Shown: positions 39,657 through 50,446, counted from the first letter of the stretch. The stretch: 64,000 bases of DNA from Saccharomycopsis crataegensis (GCF_037102585.1 NW_027043829.1:2232001-2296000), one strand, 5' to 3'. Notes: generated by a model from the letters alone, not told the origin. Translations and numbers: made by a program.

Positions 39657-41176
39657 TATTTATATATATATAAGTATATTTTTTCCTTTGGAATATGAAT
39701 AAATAAAAGTTGATGATGAAAATTAAATTCAAAAAAGTGAAATTGAAACAAGGTGGAGAATCACTTATATTTATATGATTTATGGACATTATAGAGTAAA
39801 TTATCTCTCTTGTGCCTACCTACTAATCTTTGTTAAATTTAGAACTAAGATACTCCCAATCTTCATGTATTTCCCCAAGTGCCCCATGTTGGATGGGCTC
39901 GTGCATATGGGTGGCACCCCGAAAGAATAAAAATAAAAAGAAGATTTATGAAAAGTTGTATCTGTTTTCATGATTTCAAATCAACAAATTTATTGAAACT
40001 ACTCTCAAACAATATTTTTATATATTTATTTTCTATTAATATTTTTTTTTACCAATATCAACTCTGTTGTAAAGCATTTCTAATGCTCTAAAATGAATGG
40101 ATTTGCATGCAGGCCAAAAATTGTGCCTTGCCTCAAAATTGCTGAGAATGCCAGAAAAAAAAAAGGTGAAAATGAAGCTTTTCCCACGAATACTTAGACA
40201 GACTCATGGAAAGCAAGCACACGGATCCGATCATGTTAAAATTTTTATAGCTTTTTGTTGGTTTTCATAGTTGCATTATTTTTGATTTTGTTTCCCTCTG
40301 GTATTTGAGAATATCAGATTGCTTGGAGATAGTTCTTTCCCTATCACACTAACTTTCCACGCGGTCCTTGCTCCGGTGGTAGTTTGCTTGAAAGTGAACC
40401 CATGAACTGGAAAAACCATAGGGTCAAAAATTGAAGAGAAAGGTAAAATATAATCGGTCAGGTATACCAGCTAGTGACAATCAAAATGCTCTTATCGATC
40501 TAGAATGTTGTTGTGCACCCCCTTGTAAAGATCTATTACGATATTAAGAAGTTTTTACTTTGTACAATACCAGAGTATTCGTTGATCCATGGAATATCTT
40601 GGTAATTCCAAACTGTTCTACACCCCCCTTGCGAGGGGGTTGTGTGGTATTGAGATATGTTTTGTGTGTAGAATAAACTTTTCAGCGACCTTGATAAAAC
40701 TTTGGCAGCACGGACAATCAATTTAGAGTGTTCTGCACCCTTCAAAAAAAGAATTATTACTATTTTGGGAAGCTTTAACGGATGAAACGGTACACATCTA
40801 TACATCCAAACAATCACTAGTTGAACCTCAAATTTCGCAGTTGAGCGTATAAACCCACTTGGTGGTGAGTTGGGGCGCAGGTAGTCAGTCTATTTTATTG
40901 TGAAGGTTGTTGTCAGTACTGAGGTAGTGCGCCACATGGCAGTGGTGATTAATAAAGTGTTCACTTGTGTGCAGAAATCAACTGACACATTATATAATGC
41001 GTACATATACCATAATGGTTTTGTGGTTCAACATGTGATAATAGCACAGCCAAAAACGAAATTAGTTATATAAATTATATCTAGAAAAAAAAATTATTAA
41101 ACGAACGATTAAAAAATTAGCAAATTAATATAATATAAAGGATATTGATCATAAATTTTTTTTTTTTTTTTTTATT
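39657..41176. other. Long promoter region of the aspartyl protease, PXA gene 3' end
   Basis: 1520 bp without a convincing gene. It contains diverged direct repeats at about 40476-40775, each around a CACCCCC-type core, a GC hairpin at 40624-40639, and a T-run (41158-41172) before the PXA-gene stop. Length and repeats suit a regulated gene. Confidence 0.5.
40476..40775. repeat. Imperfect direct repeats with CACCCCC cores
   Basis: Units near 40476-40558 and 40714-40775 share GACAATCAA, TAGA/TAGAG-TGTT, TGCACCC, ATTAC, and GAAG-TTT in the same order. A middle, weaker unit (about 40611-40670) has TGTTCTACACCCCCC and a perfect 6-bp hairpin (CCCCCT / AGGGGG, 40624-40639). Confidence 0.55.
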
Positions 41177-43231
41177 TTAATCATGTCTTTCCAAAACTGA
41201 AGGGGTCAAATCTCTCATCTCCGGAAATAGCTCTAGAAAAAAATGATCCATCAAATTGTAAACCATCAATTTATTAAACTTTTGGTATTGAAAGCTTTGG
41301 ATGAAGCGGTAAAACTTGTAGTCCGTTTTTGTCTTGACCAAAGCTTTGAATTTATCTTTTCTATCATTGAAAACATTATTCATATCTTCATCATCCTCAA
41401 AAACCAGCTCACTATTGATTGGGGCTTCTCCAACTTCATTGAAGATTAAAAGTTTGAACCAGAACGGCAATTTCTTTTTCATCAACTTAAATAACTCAAT
41501 CTTCATCTCCTCAATCTCCTCATCATTAGGAATCTTTCGTGGTGGCCCCATCTTATCATCTCCTGGAAAGATCGTATGACGGGCGGTTTTCACTAGTGAT
41601 GCCAAAAATTCGGCATTCTGGAAAAACTTCTGGAGCACAAGTTTCCCAAACAAGTTATAAATAATTTGATTGATCTTAAGAGCAAATAAATTAGCATTCA
41701 CAATCGCAGAAATTGACTTTGGCAAAATGCTGTTACCTTTCACTCCAGAAGCTGCTTCTGCGTTTCCACTAGCACTTGATGACGATGATTCAGAACGAGT
41801 TTTAATGGTTTCAGTTTTCATCTTTTCAGCATGTCTGATCTCTTCAATGTTGTAGGATAAAAACCATAAAGCAAAATATTTCATAAAAACGTATAATACG
41901 GGATTCTCGGTAGAAAAACTGAACAAGTTATTAAGAAATTGAAAAATATAACGATGGGCAATTGGAGGTCTGGTAAGCTTCTGTTTTTGATTGGAGCCTG
42001 TACTGGTAGAGTATGCAATAAAATGACTAACTTTCCGGAAAACCGAAACAATTTTCCCCTTGAGGGTCTGCGGAATCTCTCCAATTTCTTCCTTCTTGGT
42101 GTGTTTTTGGCCCTCAGCCGACTTGTCCGAGTCCTTATTTAATGATCTGAAAATCCCAAGAAGAATTGAATAAATAATGTCTGGTTCAGATAATTGTTTT
42201 GTAAGGATCCTCAAAACGATATTAGCCATGACACTTCTGACAAAATACCGAGCCAAGTCCGAGTCTGACACATCAACCGGCAATAATAAAGCAAGCGCGC
42301 CTTTCGATATAATTCCCAAATAGTTTTCTTCTAGTCTGCTAACTTCCTCTAAATCACTCCTAGGCTCCCTCAAAGTTTCATTATAAAAAGAATCATTAAA
42401 TGTAAAATTTTGGTTAATATCATCGTCAGATGACCGATGGTTTAAACCGTCACCCTTCGAATGATGATATTGCCTAAATCTCATTGAGAGGGCCGGATGG
42501 CTGTTTAGTGCATCAAAAGCCTCATTCATAGTCGTTTCCTGGACATATTGTGAGTCCAAGTTATCCAAGCAATAATTATAAAACTGTTGGTGATTGTCCA
42601 AAATATATGGTGCGTGGTCAAAAATAAAATCCTCCAACCGAACTTTTCTCACCCTGGTTTCAAGCTCCCTAGTAATATGGGCCATGACGTCTACCACTTC
42701 TGATATAAACTCATCATTTTCCGTGATTTTGAAATACCATTCATTGATGAAATTCTTGAATAACAACCCAATAAAGCAGTATAGTTCAATATCAACACTT
42801 CCAGAAGAGGTCAACGCAGGCAAGTAATCCTTGATATCTGAAGTTATTGATACTTTTGGTAGAAAAATCTTTCGGATTAAGTGAAGTTTATACTCTTCGG
42901 TGTCCTTCACATACATTTTTTTTATTGGATCAACCCCGTTATCGTCAAGATTTAAGTCTTTCCGTCCTCCATGTACATCATTGTCACTGGCACTGTCTTT
43001 TCCATTATTGACGAAGCTCATTTTCAGGGCACCCTTGGGCGCCATAACGCTTTTGTTACCTAACTTTTTCACCCTACGTTTGTTGTACTTGGGTATAAGA
43101 GGTGACGAAAATGATTTGTTTAGTGAAGGACTGGGGCTGAATCCAGAAGCCGCAGCCCCCGAACTTCCTCTATCATTATCCAATGGAGTAGGATATATTA
43201 CCGGAGGTTTTCCTAAGCCTATTGAAGACAT
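41177..43231 (-). CDS. PXA-domain protein (Mdm1/Nvj3-like)
   Basis: 684 residues from the ATG at 43231 (MSSIGLGKPPV); a further in-frame start 16 codons upstream is less likely. About residues 125-375 form a PXA (PX-associated) domain: 'SVDIELYCFIGLLFKNFINEWYFKITENDEFISEVVDVMAHITRELETRVRKV..LEDFIFDHAPYILDNHQQF' and 'LALLLPVDVSDSDLARYFVRSVMANIVLRILTKQLSEPDIIYSIL'. No PX domain follows. The C-terminal part (KKLPFWFKLLIFNEVG..QYQKFNKLMVYNLMDHFFLELFPEM) resembles a nexin-C-like region. PXA proteins such as Mdm1 and Nvj3 act at ER contact sites with vacuole and lipid droplets. N-terminal residues 1-110 are disordered and basic. The gene is divergent to MLH1. Confidence 0.8.
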   Translation of the reverse strand: MSSIGLGKPPVIYPTPLDNDRGSSGAAASGFSPSPSLNKSFSSPLIPKYNKRRVKKLGNKSVMAPKGALKMSFVNNGKDSASDNDVHGGRKDLNLDDNGVDPIKKMYVKDTEEYKLHLIRKIFLPKVSITSDIKDYLPALTSSGSVDIELYCFIGLLFKNFINEWYFKITENDEFISEVVDVMAHITRELETRVRKVRLEDFIFDHAPYILDNHQQFYNYCLDNLDSQYVQETTMNEAFDALNSHPALSMRFRQYHHSKGDGLNHRSSDDDINQNFTFNDSFYNETLREPRSDLEEVSRLEENYLGIISKGALALLLPVDVSDSDLARYFVRSVMANIVLRILTKQLSEPDIIYSILLGIFRSLNKDSDKSAEGQKHTKKEEIGEIPQTLKGKIVSVFRKVSHFIAYSTSTGSNQKQKLTRPPIAHRYIFQFLNNLFSFSTENPVLYVFMKYFALWFLSYNIEEIRHAEKMKTETIKTRSESSSSSASGNAEAASGVKGNSILPKSISAIVNANLFALKINQIIYNLFGKLVLQKFFQNAEFLASLVKTARHTIFPGDDKMGPPRKIPNDEEIEEMKIELFKLMKKKLPFWFKLLIFNEVGEAPINSELVFEDDEDMNNVFNDRKDKFKALVKTKTDYKFYRFIQSFQYQKFNKLMVYNLMDHFFLELFPEMRDLTPSVLERHD

Positions 43232-43345
43232 TTCTCCTTCCTTAGAGCACTTTGCAATAATATCGGTAAAGAGCCACACGATAATCGCAACTCTCGTTTA
43301 ATGTGCTTACATGTTAGATAACCAGAAAAAAAAAAAAAAAGTTCT

Positions 43346-43365
43346 CACGTGCAGAACGCGATGAG
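43346..43365. promoter_or_regulatory. CACGTG and GCGATGAG boxes between PXA gene and MLH1
   Basis: CACGTG at 43346-43351 and GCGATGAG at 43358-43365 (overlapping ACGCG at 43356-43360, an MCB-like core) lie 72-91 bp before the MLH1 ATG. They may act on either divergent gene. Confidence 0.4.
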
Positions 43366-43436
43366 GTTGAAAAGAACTAATTTCGCGTTGCCTCTTCACC
43401 ATCTTGATTTCATATCCACAGGCAAATCCTTTTAGA

Positions 43437-45713
43437 ATGGGGGTGATTAAAGTAAGCAAATTTGCCTTTTCACTTGGTTTTTCTTTCTGGATAATACAAT
43501 CCTTTCGATTTTTATACTAACTTTTCCAGGCATTGGACCAATCTGTGGTCAATAAGATAGCCGCCGGTGAGATCATCATTGCCCCAGCAAATGCTCTCAA
43601 GGAAATGTTGGAGAACTCTATTGATGCTGGAAGCACCAATATACAAGTGGTGGCAAAAGATGGTGGGATAAAGGTGCTTCAAATATCTGACAACGGGAGC
43701 GGGGTGATGAAAGATGATTTACCGATTCTCTGTCAACGGTTCACCACATCCAAGCTTTCAACTTTTGAAGATTTGGGATCACTCAACACTTATGGGTTTA
43801 GAGGTGAGGCATTGGCGAGTATTTCCCATATTGCTCATTTATCCATTTTAACGAAGACCAAAGACTCGCCCTGTGCTTGGGCTTGTCACTACTCTCAGGG
43901 GAAACTTGTTCCTGCTAAAGCAGGCGAGTCACCTGGCCCAAAACCAATCGCTGGTAAGAATGGCACACAAATAACCGTGGAAAATTTGTTTTACAACTTT
44001 TCTTCTCGTTTGAAATCGTTGAAATCATCTAATGAAGAATTTATAAAGATATTAGAAGTGGTTCAAAAATATGCGATCCATACTGCCAATGTTGGCTTTT
44101 CTGTGAAAAAATTGGGAGAGTCACACAACTCATTGACGATCAGAGAATCACAGAATATCAAGGAAAGAATTCGGGCAGTCTATAGCTCTAGTGTTGCGAA
44201 TAATATAATTCCAATTGAGTCACAGGATATGGCAGAAATTGGTTTAAAAGAAGTGAATGGCCAAATTTCGAATTTGAATTATAATGCTAATAAGAAAAAA
44301 GCGCAGGTAGTTTTTTTCATCAATAATCGTTTAGTAGATTGTGATCCTTTGAAGAAATCTTTATTAAACATATACTCGGCATATTTACCTAAGGGTGCAA
44401 AACCATTTGTGTATTTAAGTCTAAGTATAAATCCAGCCCAACTCGATGTCAACATTCATCCAACAAAAAAGGAGGTTCGTTTCTTACATGAGGAGGAAAT
44501 AATTGATTTTGTATGTCAAATTGTTCAATCAGCCTTAAGTAATGTGGACGACTCGAGAACATTTAGAGCGGTACGTTTATTGACTCGCTCGGAAAATCGT
44601 GATTATATAGAAAACCAGGAATTATCGCGACCTGCAGCACCACCGCCACCAAAGAAAAGGCAGAAGATATCATTGAATCAAAGTTTATCCCAATCGTTTG
44701 CGTTTGGTGCCTCTGCTCCAAAGCCTCATGAAAGTAAGCTTGTACGCGTGGATGGTACTCAAGCGAAGATTACTTCTTTTCTACAACCCACAAAATCCAA
44801 ATCTACTCAAGAGCAAAATTCGTTACCATCTCAAGACACGTCTATTTTTGAGAATTCTGTGTTTGAGCTCGATGATTCAAGCACCCAGGATGGGTCTTTT
44901 ATGTTAGCAAGCAAGGAGAACTTTACGTTTGTTGCTAATGAAAGGGTAAAAGTAACACTAGATAGTGTTGGCTTACTACGTTCTACTGTTGAAAAGTCTG
45001 TCAATCGTGAACTAACAAAAGTTTTTTCTGACTTTGTATTTGTTGGCATTGTTCAATACTCTTCAAGAATGCTTACTTTTCAATCAGGAATTAGTTTATT
45101 TTTAGTGGATTATGGTAAGTTGTTTTATCATCTCTTTTATCAAATTGGTGTTTCTGATTTTGCCAACTTTGGGAAAATATTTTTGAAAACTGGAGTGCTG
45201 ATCAGAGAATGTGTCCTTTTTGTTGATAAGAAAACAAGGCCAGATAATGTTGATGAAGCGAAATCTAATGAACTCATTAACGAGCGTATTGGCCTGCTTG
45301 TCGGGATGAAAGATATGTTGGAAGAATATTTCAGTATTGTTTTAGATGTCAGTGACCCCATGAATCCAAATTTGCTGTCAGTCCCGCTACTCGTCAAAAA
45401 CCATCTTCCATCGATGGCTAAATTGGCAATCTTCATTTACAAAGTGGTAATGAAAATTGACTTCGATGATGAAACGGCTTGCCTTGACGGAGTTCTCAAA
45501 GAAATTGCGTTATTTTATGTACCTGATAGTGTTCCGGGATACGACGATGTAAAGAACGGCGAGGAGTCTGAAGATATGATAAAATATATCAAGACTGTGG
45601 AATTTTTATTGAATGTGGTTAAGAAACGATTTTTGGCCACAGATGATTTGGTGGACTCCTTGGTTGAAATTGCGAACTTACCATCTTTGTATAAATGTTT
45701 TGAAAGATGCTGA
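43437..45713 (+). CDS. MLH1: DNA mismatch-repair protein Mlh1 (spliced)
   Basis: 732 residues after splicing. Exon 1 is only ATG GGG GTG ATT AAA (43437-43451). The donor GTAAGC follows at once, the TACTAAC branch point is at 43515-43521, and CAG ends at 43529. Exon 2 begins GCATTGGACCAA, giving MGVIKALDQSVVNKIAAGE, which matches S. cerevisiae 'RIKALDASVVNKIAAGE'. MutL-type GHKL ATPase motifs: E30/N34 (KEMLENSIDAG), 'DNGSG', 'TYGFRGEALASI', 'GTQITVENLFYN'. The C-terminus ends in FERC, the Mlh1 hallmark. Partner of Pms1, Mlh2 and Mlh3 in nuclear mismatch repair. An in-frame CTG (45198-45200) aligns roughly with Ser of S. cerevisiae. The middle linker (about 350-480) is disordered. Confidence 0.97.
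43452..43529 (+). other. MLH1: Intron of MLH1
   Basis: 78 nt: GTAAGC donor, perfect TACTAAC branch point (43515-43521), CAG acceptor 8 nt later. Splicing joins five codons to the main frame in phase 0. Confidence 0.92.
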
Positions 45714-45826
45714 TCTATAATATAGAATACTTTATGGGTATTTATTTGTATGGATAGTATATTGCGTAAAAGTCATGTTGAATTTTATCTGTAGCATATT
45801 TTTTCTATGTCGATTTTGATATCAGC

Positions 45827-45847
45827 ACCCGCGCGCGGCGGGGGCGG
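45827..45847. promoter_or_regulatory. GC-rich patch upstream of aldehyde dehydrogenase
   Basis: A run of alternating and stacked G/C (CCCGCGCGCGGCGGGGGCGG) in otherwise AT-rich DNA, about 90 bp before the ATG. It includes GCGGGG, the core of a Mig1-type site. Role inferred only. Confidence 0.35.
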
Positions 45848-45934
45848 AAAAGTAGAACAGGCGATCATTCGCATTAAATCACCGTGACATTCAAACAGTA
45901 GATTGTCGCATTGTATATTTTCTACACCCAAAAG

Positions 45935-47455
45935 ATGGTTAACCTACCTGATATAATTTCAATTGAGCTACCAGATGGTCAAAAGTATGACCAGCCTACT
46001 GGGCTTTTCATCAATAATGAATTTATCCCATCTATCAAGAAAACCACCTGGACTTCGATTAATCCAGCAACCGAAGAAGAAAACGCTACCGTGTATTGTG
46101 CTACAGAAGAAGATGTCGATAATGCCATTGGGGTAGCTCGAGGTGCATTCAAATCCACCTGGAAGAAGTTTCCTGCTGGCGAAAGATCCAAGCTCATCCT
46201 CAAGCTCGCAGACCTCATCGATGCTAACAAACTTCTCCTTGCGGGAATTGAGGCGTATGATTCGGGGAAACCAAAAATGACCAACTGCTTGTACGACATT
46301 GAAGATGTCGCCAATGTGTTCCGATACTATGGTGGCTGGGCCGACAAAATCCAAGGGAAAACCATTCCTATTGATGGTAAGCATCTATCGTATACCATTC
46401 ATGAACCGCATGGGGTGGTGGGGCAAATTATTCCTTGGAATTACCCATTGGATATGTTAGCTTGGAAAATCGCCCCGGCCATTGCCGCGGGGAATACCGT
46501 GGTATTGAAGACTTCTGAATTGACACCATTGTCAGCATTATATTTTGGGAAACTTATTGTCGAAGCAGGAATCCCTCCAGGGGTGGTGAATATTTTAACC
46601 GGTACTGGGTCGGTGGTGGGGAAATATTTAGCAGGGCATCCAGGGATCGATAAAGTGGCGTTTACTGGGTCAACGAAAGTTGGTAAATTGGTGCAAAGTC
46701 TTGCTTCTACAAACTTAAATTCTGTGTCGATGGAAACTGGAGGCAAGTCTCCGGCAATTGTCTTTGACGATGCCAATATTGATAAGACGCTTTATTGGAC
46801 CGCGATGGGGATTTTTTATAATTCGGGCCAGGTGTGTTCTGCCACTTCACGGATTCTTGTTCAAGATACCATATATGACGAATTTGTTGAGCGTTTCCGT
46901 GAATTCTCTGAGAAATCTTATAGATGTGGCGATCCATTTAGTGATGCTGGTGTTCCAGAAGATGATGTTACAATAATTGGACCGCAAATTTCTGGTTCCC
47001 AAAAGACAGTGATTCTTGAGTACATAGAGTCGGGTCAGTTGCAAGGAGCCAGGCTAATTCTTGGGGGTTGCGAACAACCTGTTGACTTGAAGAAAGGATA
47101 CTATGTTCAACCTACGATTTTTGCTGATGTGACCCCGGAAATGAAGATTTTCAAAGAGGAAATTTTCGGGCCAGTGGTGACGATCACCAAGTTTTCTACA
47201 ACTGAAGAGGCAATTGAATTAGCCAATCGCACAGAATACGGGCTCGGGGGGTCTATCTTCACTAAAGATCTCGCAAAAGCTCACCTTGTGTCAAGTGATC
47301 TAGAAATTGGTACAATTTGGGTCAATTCGAGTAATGAATCATCACCACAAGTGCCTTTTGGTGGAGTCAAAATGAGTGGGTTTGGCAGGGAACTAGGAGA
47401 ATATTCTCTCCAATTGTACACCCAGGTGAAGAGCATCACCATCAATTTTGAGTGA
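45935..47455 (+). CDS. NAD(P)-dependent aldehyde dehydrogenase
   Basis: 506 residues from the ATG at 45935 (MVNLPDIISIEL); an in-frame ATG eight codons upstream is less typical. An ALDH-superfamily enzyme oxidising aldehydes to acids. Family motifs: 'IIPWNYPLDMLAWKIAPAIAAGNTVVLK', 'FTGSTKVGK' (cofactor loop), catalytic E267 in 'METGGKSP', catalytic C301 in 'NSGQVCSATSR', 'EEIFGPVVTITKF', 'PFGGVKMSGFGRELG'. There is no presequence, so it is probably cytosolic. In 'METGGKSP' the usual Leu of ELGGKSP is Thr. I cannot say which yeast ALD this is; similarity to plant and bacterial betaine-aldehyde dehydrogenases is an alternative reading. No CTG codon seen. Confidence 0.9.
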   Translation: MVNLPDIISIELPDGQKYDQPTGLFINNEFIPSIKKTTWTSINPATEEENATVYCATEEDVDNAIGVARGAFKSTWKKFPAGERSKLILKLADLIDANKLLLAGIEAYDSGKPKMTNCLYDIEDVANVFRYYGGWADKIQGKTIPIDGKHLSYTIHEPHGVVGQIIPWNYPLDMLAWKIAPAIAAGNTVVLKTSELTPLSALYFGKLIVEAGIPPGVVNILTGTGSVVGKYLAGHPGIDKVAFTGSTKVGKLVQSLASTNLNSVSMETGGKSPAIVFDDANIDKTLYWTAMGIFYNSGQVCSATSRILVQDTIYDEFVERFREFSEKSYRCGDPFSDAGVPEDDVTIIGPQISGSQKTVILEYIESGQLQGARLILGGCEQPVDLKKGYYVQPTIFADVTPEMKIFKEEIFGPVVTITKFSTTEEAIELANRTEYGLGGSIFTKDLAKAHLVSSDLEIGTIWVNSSNESSPQVPFGGVKMSGFGRELGEYSLQLYTQVKSITINFE

Positions 47456-47847
47456 TGATGAGTTCAGTGTACCGGATTGAATAAATATATAGGTATGGGC
47501 GGCAAGTGCTCTCTTGTTATTATGCTATGTAGCTGAAGTAACATGTTCTACCAAAGTATTTGTTAGTCAACATAACATATAGATACCATCTGTGTACCGT
47601 CGCGATGGAGTTTGTTACCCATCGCGGTGGTATGCGACCAGTGGAACAAGATTTGTGCCCGCAATGCGGCTGTAAGCGAAGAAACGCACGTTGCTGAATT
47701 TTTTCATATCCATGTATTTTTGATGATGGGTTAATGGTTGCTATTGTTTTTCATTTTAATTTTCTTTTCCTCTTTTTGCCTCCAGCCACTCTCTCTCTAT
47801 TTCTCTCTCTTGATATCCACAGGAACTTCAATGCCTCAATTTTTGCC
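47456..47847. other. ALDH 3' end and SNG1-like promoter
   Basis: 392 bp. The main feature is a long imperfect inverted repeat at 47595-47632. A T/C-rich leader (47755-47815) precedes the ATG. Confidence 0.5.
47595..47632. repeat. Inverted repeat in the SNG1-like promoter
   Basis: CGCGATGG (47601-47608) and CCATCGCG (47619-47626) are perfectly complementary around a 10-nt spacer. Flanking TACC/GGTA extend the pairing to 12 of 14 positions per arm. Confidence 0.65.
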
Positions 47848-49836
47848 ATGCCAGTATCTCTGATATCTTCCAGCCAGCAGCAGCAGCAGCACAACGACGA
47901 CGATGCAAACCACCAAGAAGCATTTACCAATAATGGGGCGGGCTCACTTTCGCCTAGCTCCACTCTGAGTAGTGATCACTTTGAAGATCCTGCTCCTTAT
48001 GTTGTTTCACCTGAAGGTGAACGATCCGGTGTAACGAGAGGAAGAAGGGGCTCGCTTATGAGCATCTTTTCCCAAGAAATGTCCAACAAAGATCTTCATG
48101 ATGAGAAGGATGAATTGTCTGGGTACCATGGTTCAGATATCATGGGTGCGATTCAACTAACGCGTACTCTTGGTGGGGACCAGTTTCAAGATGATGAAGA
48201 AGCAGTCCTCTTAAAGCTTGAGCTGGTTGCTAGCCATCTTTCCCAAACTCTAAACCTCCATGACAATAAAGACAATCAAGGTAAAGAAGAAGAACAGGAG
48301 AGCAAGCAGCAAGCGATTGAAAAGTTGCCGGAGCTTACTAAAAAAGAAACCATCATGGATACCATTAAAAGAAACTTTTGGGACCCTGACTTTCGTGAGG
48401 AGCGGGTCAAGCAGTTTTACAGGCTTGGTTTGTTGTTGATTCTTATCACTATATTATTCATGGGGGTGGTGTCCATTTATACAGGTTCATACTACAGCAG
48501 AAATAAAAGATATAACAACTTGAAATTTTATATTGTGAATGAAGATGCTACTGAGGGCCAACTTCCGGGGCTAATTGGTGCTGCTACCCAAGCAGTGGGT
48601 AGCTCATTGAAACAACAGGGTTATGGGAACTGGGAGGTATACAACATGACTCAGTTCATGCAGGAAGCCCAGAAGAAAAATAAGACAGTTCAAGAAGAAA
48701 TCGTATGGAAACTCTACCATGAAAAGTGCTGGGGTATTGCTCATGTTGGGCCAAATGCCACTCTTGGACTTTATCAAGCAATCTTGACTGGAAATACTTC
48801 CTATAATCTCAGTCAATCGGGAGTGACTTTGTACTATGAAACAGCAAGGGATTACATGGCAGTGACCCTCTATATACGAACCCTTCTAGCTGGTTTTGAA
48901 AAAGGGTTTTATACCGCGATTCCAAAGGCATTATATAACCCATTGGTTAGTCAAATATTTACTACTTCACAACTTTCGGCAATTACCAATAATACTGCTT
49001 CGATTGACCTTCTTATGAACCCTCCTCCCGTCACTTTGTATGATACAGTTCCCGTCACCTCCACTATGATTTTGCCAGCTCTTCAATTGGGAATGGTCTA
49101 TATTCTTATCTTTGCGTTCTTTTCGTTCTTGGTGTCGTTAAAAATCCACATTTTTGTCTCTAGAAAGGTTAAAGGTGTGCATTTCCTCTTGTACAGATTC
49201 ATCAACACTCAAATAACTTATCTTATCTTGGGGCTTGCTTACAGTTCTTTGAATGCGATGTTTGGGGTGCCGTACGACGCGGCGTTTGGTAAATCGGGGT
49301 TCTTGGTGCTTTGGTTCATCACTTATCTTGCCATCAACGCTGTGGGGACCACCAATGAATTGATGGCGTTGTATTGTTTCACGTTTTTCCCACCAATGGT
49401 TGGTCCTTGGGTGCTTTTGTGGACCGTGATAAACATCAGTCCAACGTTCTCCATCATTGAATTGTGTCCTACTTTCTACCGTTACGGGTACGCGGTGCCG
49501 ATCCATAATCTCTACGAGGTTTTAAAAGTCATCTTTTGTGATCGTTGGAAAGGCCATATGGGGAGAAATATCGGGGTTTTGGTAATTTGGGCGGTGATTG
49601 GGAATCTTCTTTTGCCGATTGTTCAAACCTTGGTGGCGAGAAAGATGAAGAAGAAGGCACAGGCGGCTGCTGCCAAAGAACAAGAAGAAAAAAGAGGTGA
49701 AACTGATAGTGACGTTAAGGAAAAAGCTAACTTGAAAAAGGGGGAGGAGGTTGCTGATAGCGAATCACAAAATGACAGTGGGTCAACCAGAGATCAATCA
49801 AGTGATGAGGTGACGAGATTAAGCCGCAACGAATGA
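47848..49836 (+). CDS. SNG1: SNG1-family membrane protein (DUF3533)
   Basis: 662 residues from the ATG at 47848 (MPVSLISSS). The frame extends 38 codons upstream, but that part is low-complexity and was left out. N-terminal ~215 residues are disordered, with a Gln run. A first membrane helix lies at about 235-252 (LGLLLILITILFMGVVSIYTGSYY), then an extracytosolic domain with several N-x-S/T sites. Five more helices follow (PALQLGMVYILIFAFFSFLVSL; LILGLAYSSLNAMFG; FLVLWFITYLAINAVGT; FFPPMVGPWVLLWTVINIS; NIGVLVIWAVIGNLLLPIVQTLV). The pattern fits Sng1 of S. cerevisiae, linked to nitrosoguanidine and drug resistance and phospholipid asymmetry. The tail is Lys/Glu-rich. Confidence 0.82.
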   Translation: MPVSLISSSQQQQQHNDDDANHQEAFTNNGAGSLSPSSTLSSDHFEDPAPYVVSPEGERSGVTRGRRGSLMSIFSQEMSNKDLHDEKDELSGYHGSDIMGAIQLTRTLGGDQFQDDEEAVLLKLELVASHLSQTLNLHDNKDNQGKEEEQESKQQAIEKLPELTKKETIMDTIKRNFWDPDFREERVKQFYRLGLLLILITILFMGVVSIYTGSYYSRNKRYNNLKFYIVNEDATEGQLPGLIGAATQAVGSSLKQQGYGNWEVYNMTQFMQEAQKKNKTVQEEIVWKLYHEKCWGIAHVGPNATLGLYQAILTGNTSYNLSQSGVTLYYETARDYMAVTLYIRTLLAGFEKGFYTAIPKALYNPLVSQIFTTSQLSAITNNTASIDLLMNPPPVTLYDTVPVTSTMILPALQLGMVYILIFAFFSFLVSLKIHIFVSRKVKGVHFLLYRFINTQITYLILGLAYSSLNAMFGVPYDAAFGKSGFLVLWFITYLAINAVGTTNELMALYCFTFFPPMVGPWVLLWTVINISPTFSIIELCPTFYRYGYAVPIHNLYEVLKVIFCDRWKGHMGRNIGVLVIWAVIGNLLLPIVQTLVARKMKKKAQAAAAKEQEEKRGETDSDVKEKANLKKGEEVADSESQNDSGSTRDQSSDEVTRLSRNE

Positions 49837-50446
49837 ATGGTAGATGCAACTAGGTCACAATGAACATTTTGATGGTATTTTGAATTATAGACAGTGGCAT
49901 TGTTATTTACATTTTTTTTTATTTCATTTTTCCTTATGTTTTTTCATTCTATTTTTGACATTTTGTTTGGTTTTCTGTTATACAGTTTGTTTTATCTATT
50001 ATAATATTGGACTAGGGTTTTAGATTATAATTGGATTATATCCTTTGGAATCATCTTCAGCAAGCTGGAGTTTATTTTTTCTTCTCCATTATAAATTTAA
50101 TTAGATTACACAATTTGCATATTTAGCAAAATAATAACAATAATAATATTAATATTAATAATAATAATAGCATTTCGAATGCCTAATTAATAGGAAACAA
50201 TTGTTTTCTATTAATCAAAGTAAAAATATATCCAGTTACCAGGTGAAAGAAAAATAACAACAGAAAGTCTAGAAAAAATAAGCTGAGGAGAAGAAATAAC
50301 AACAAAAGAATTGTAAAAAATATATAATGAAATAATAAAAATAAAAATAAAGAGCTAAAGAATGCAAAAACAAGTTAAAATGGGTTAAAATGGGTATTCT
50401 ATACGTATACGGTTATAATACAGGTACTTAAAAAATATAATAAAGT
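49837..50446. other. Convergent 3' region, SNG1-like / disordered-protein gene
   Basis: 610 bp, very AT-rich. AAT-type repeats at about 50130-50170 and A-rich stretches to 50360. No gene recognised. Confidence 0.5.

Noticed and set aside
40536-40817. 93-codon minus-strand frame in the protease promoter
   Set aside because: It is formed by the CACCCCC repeat units and has no coding character.
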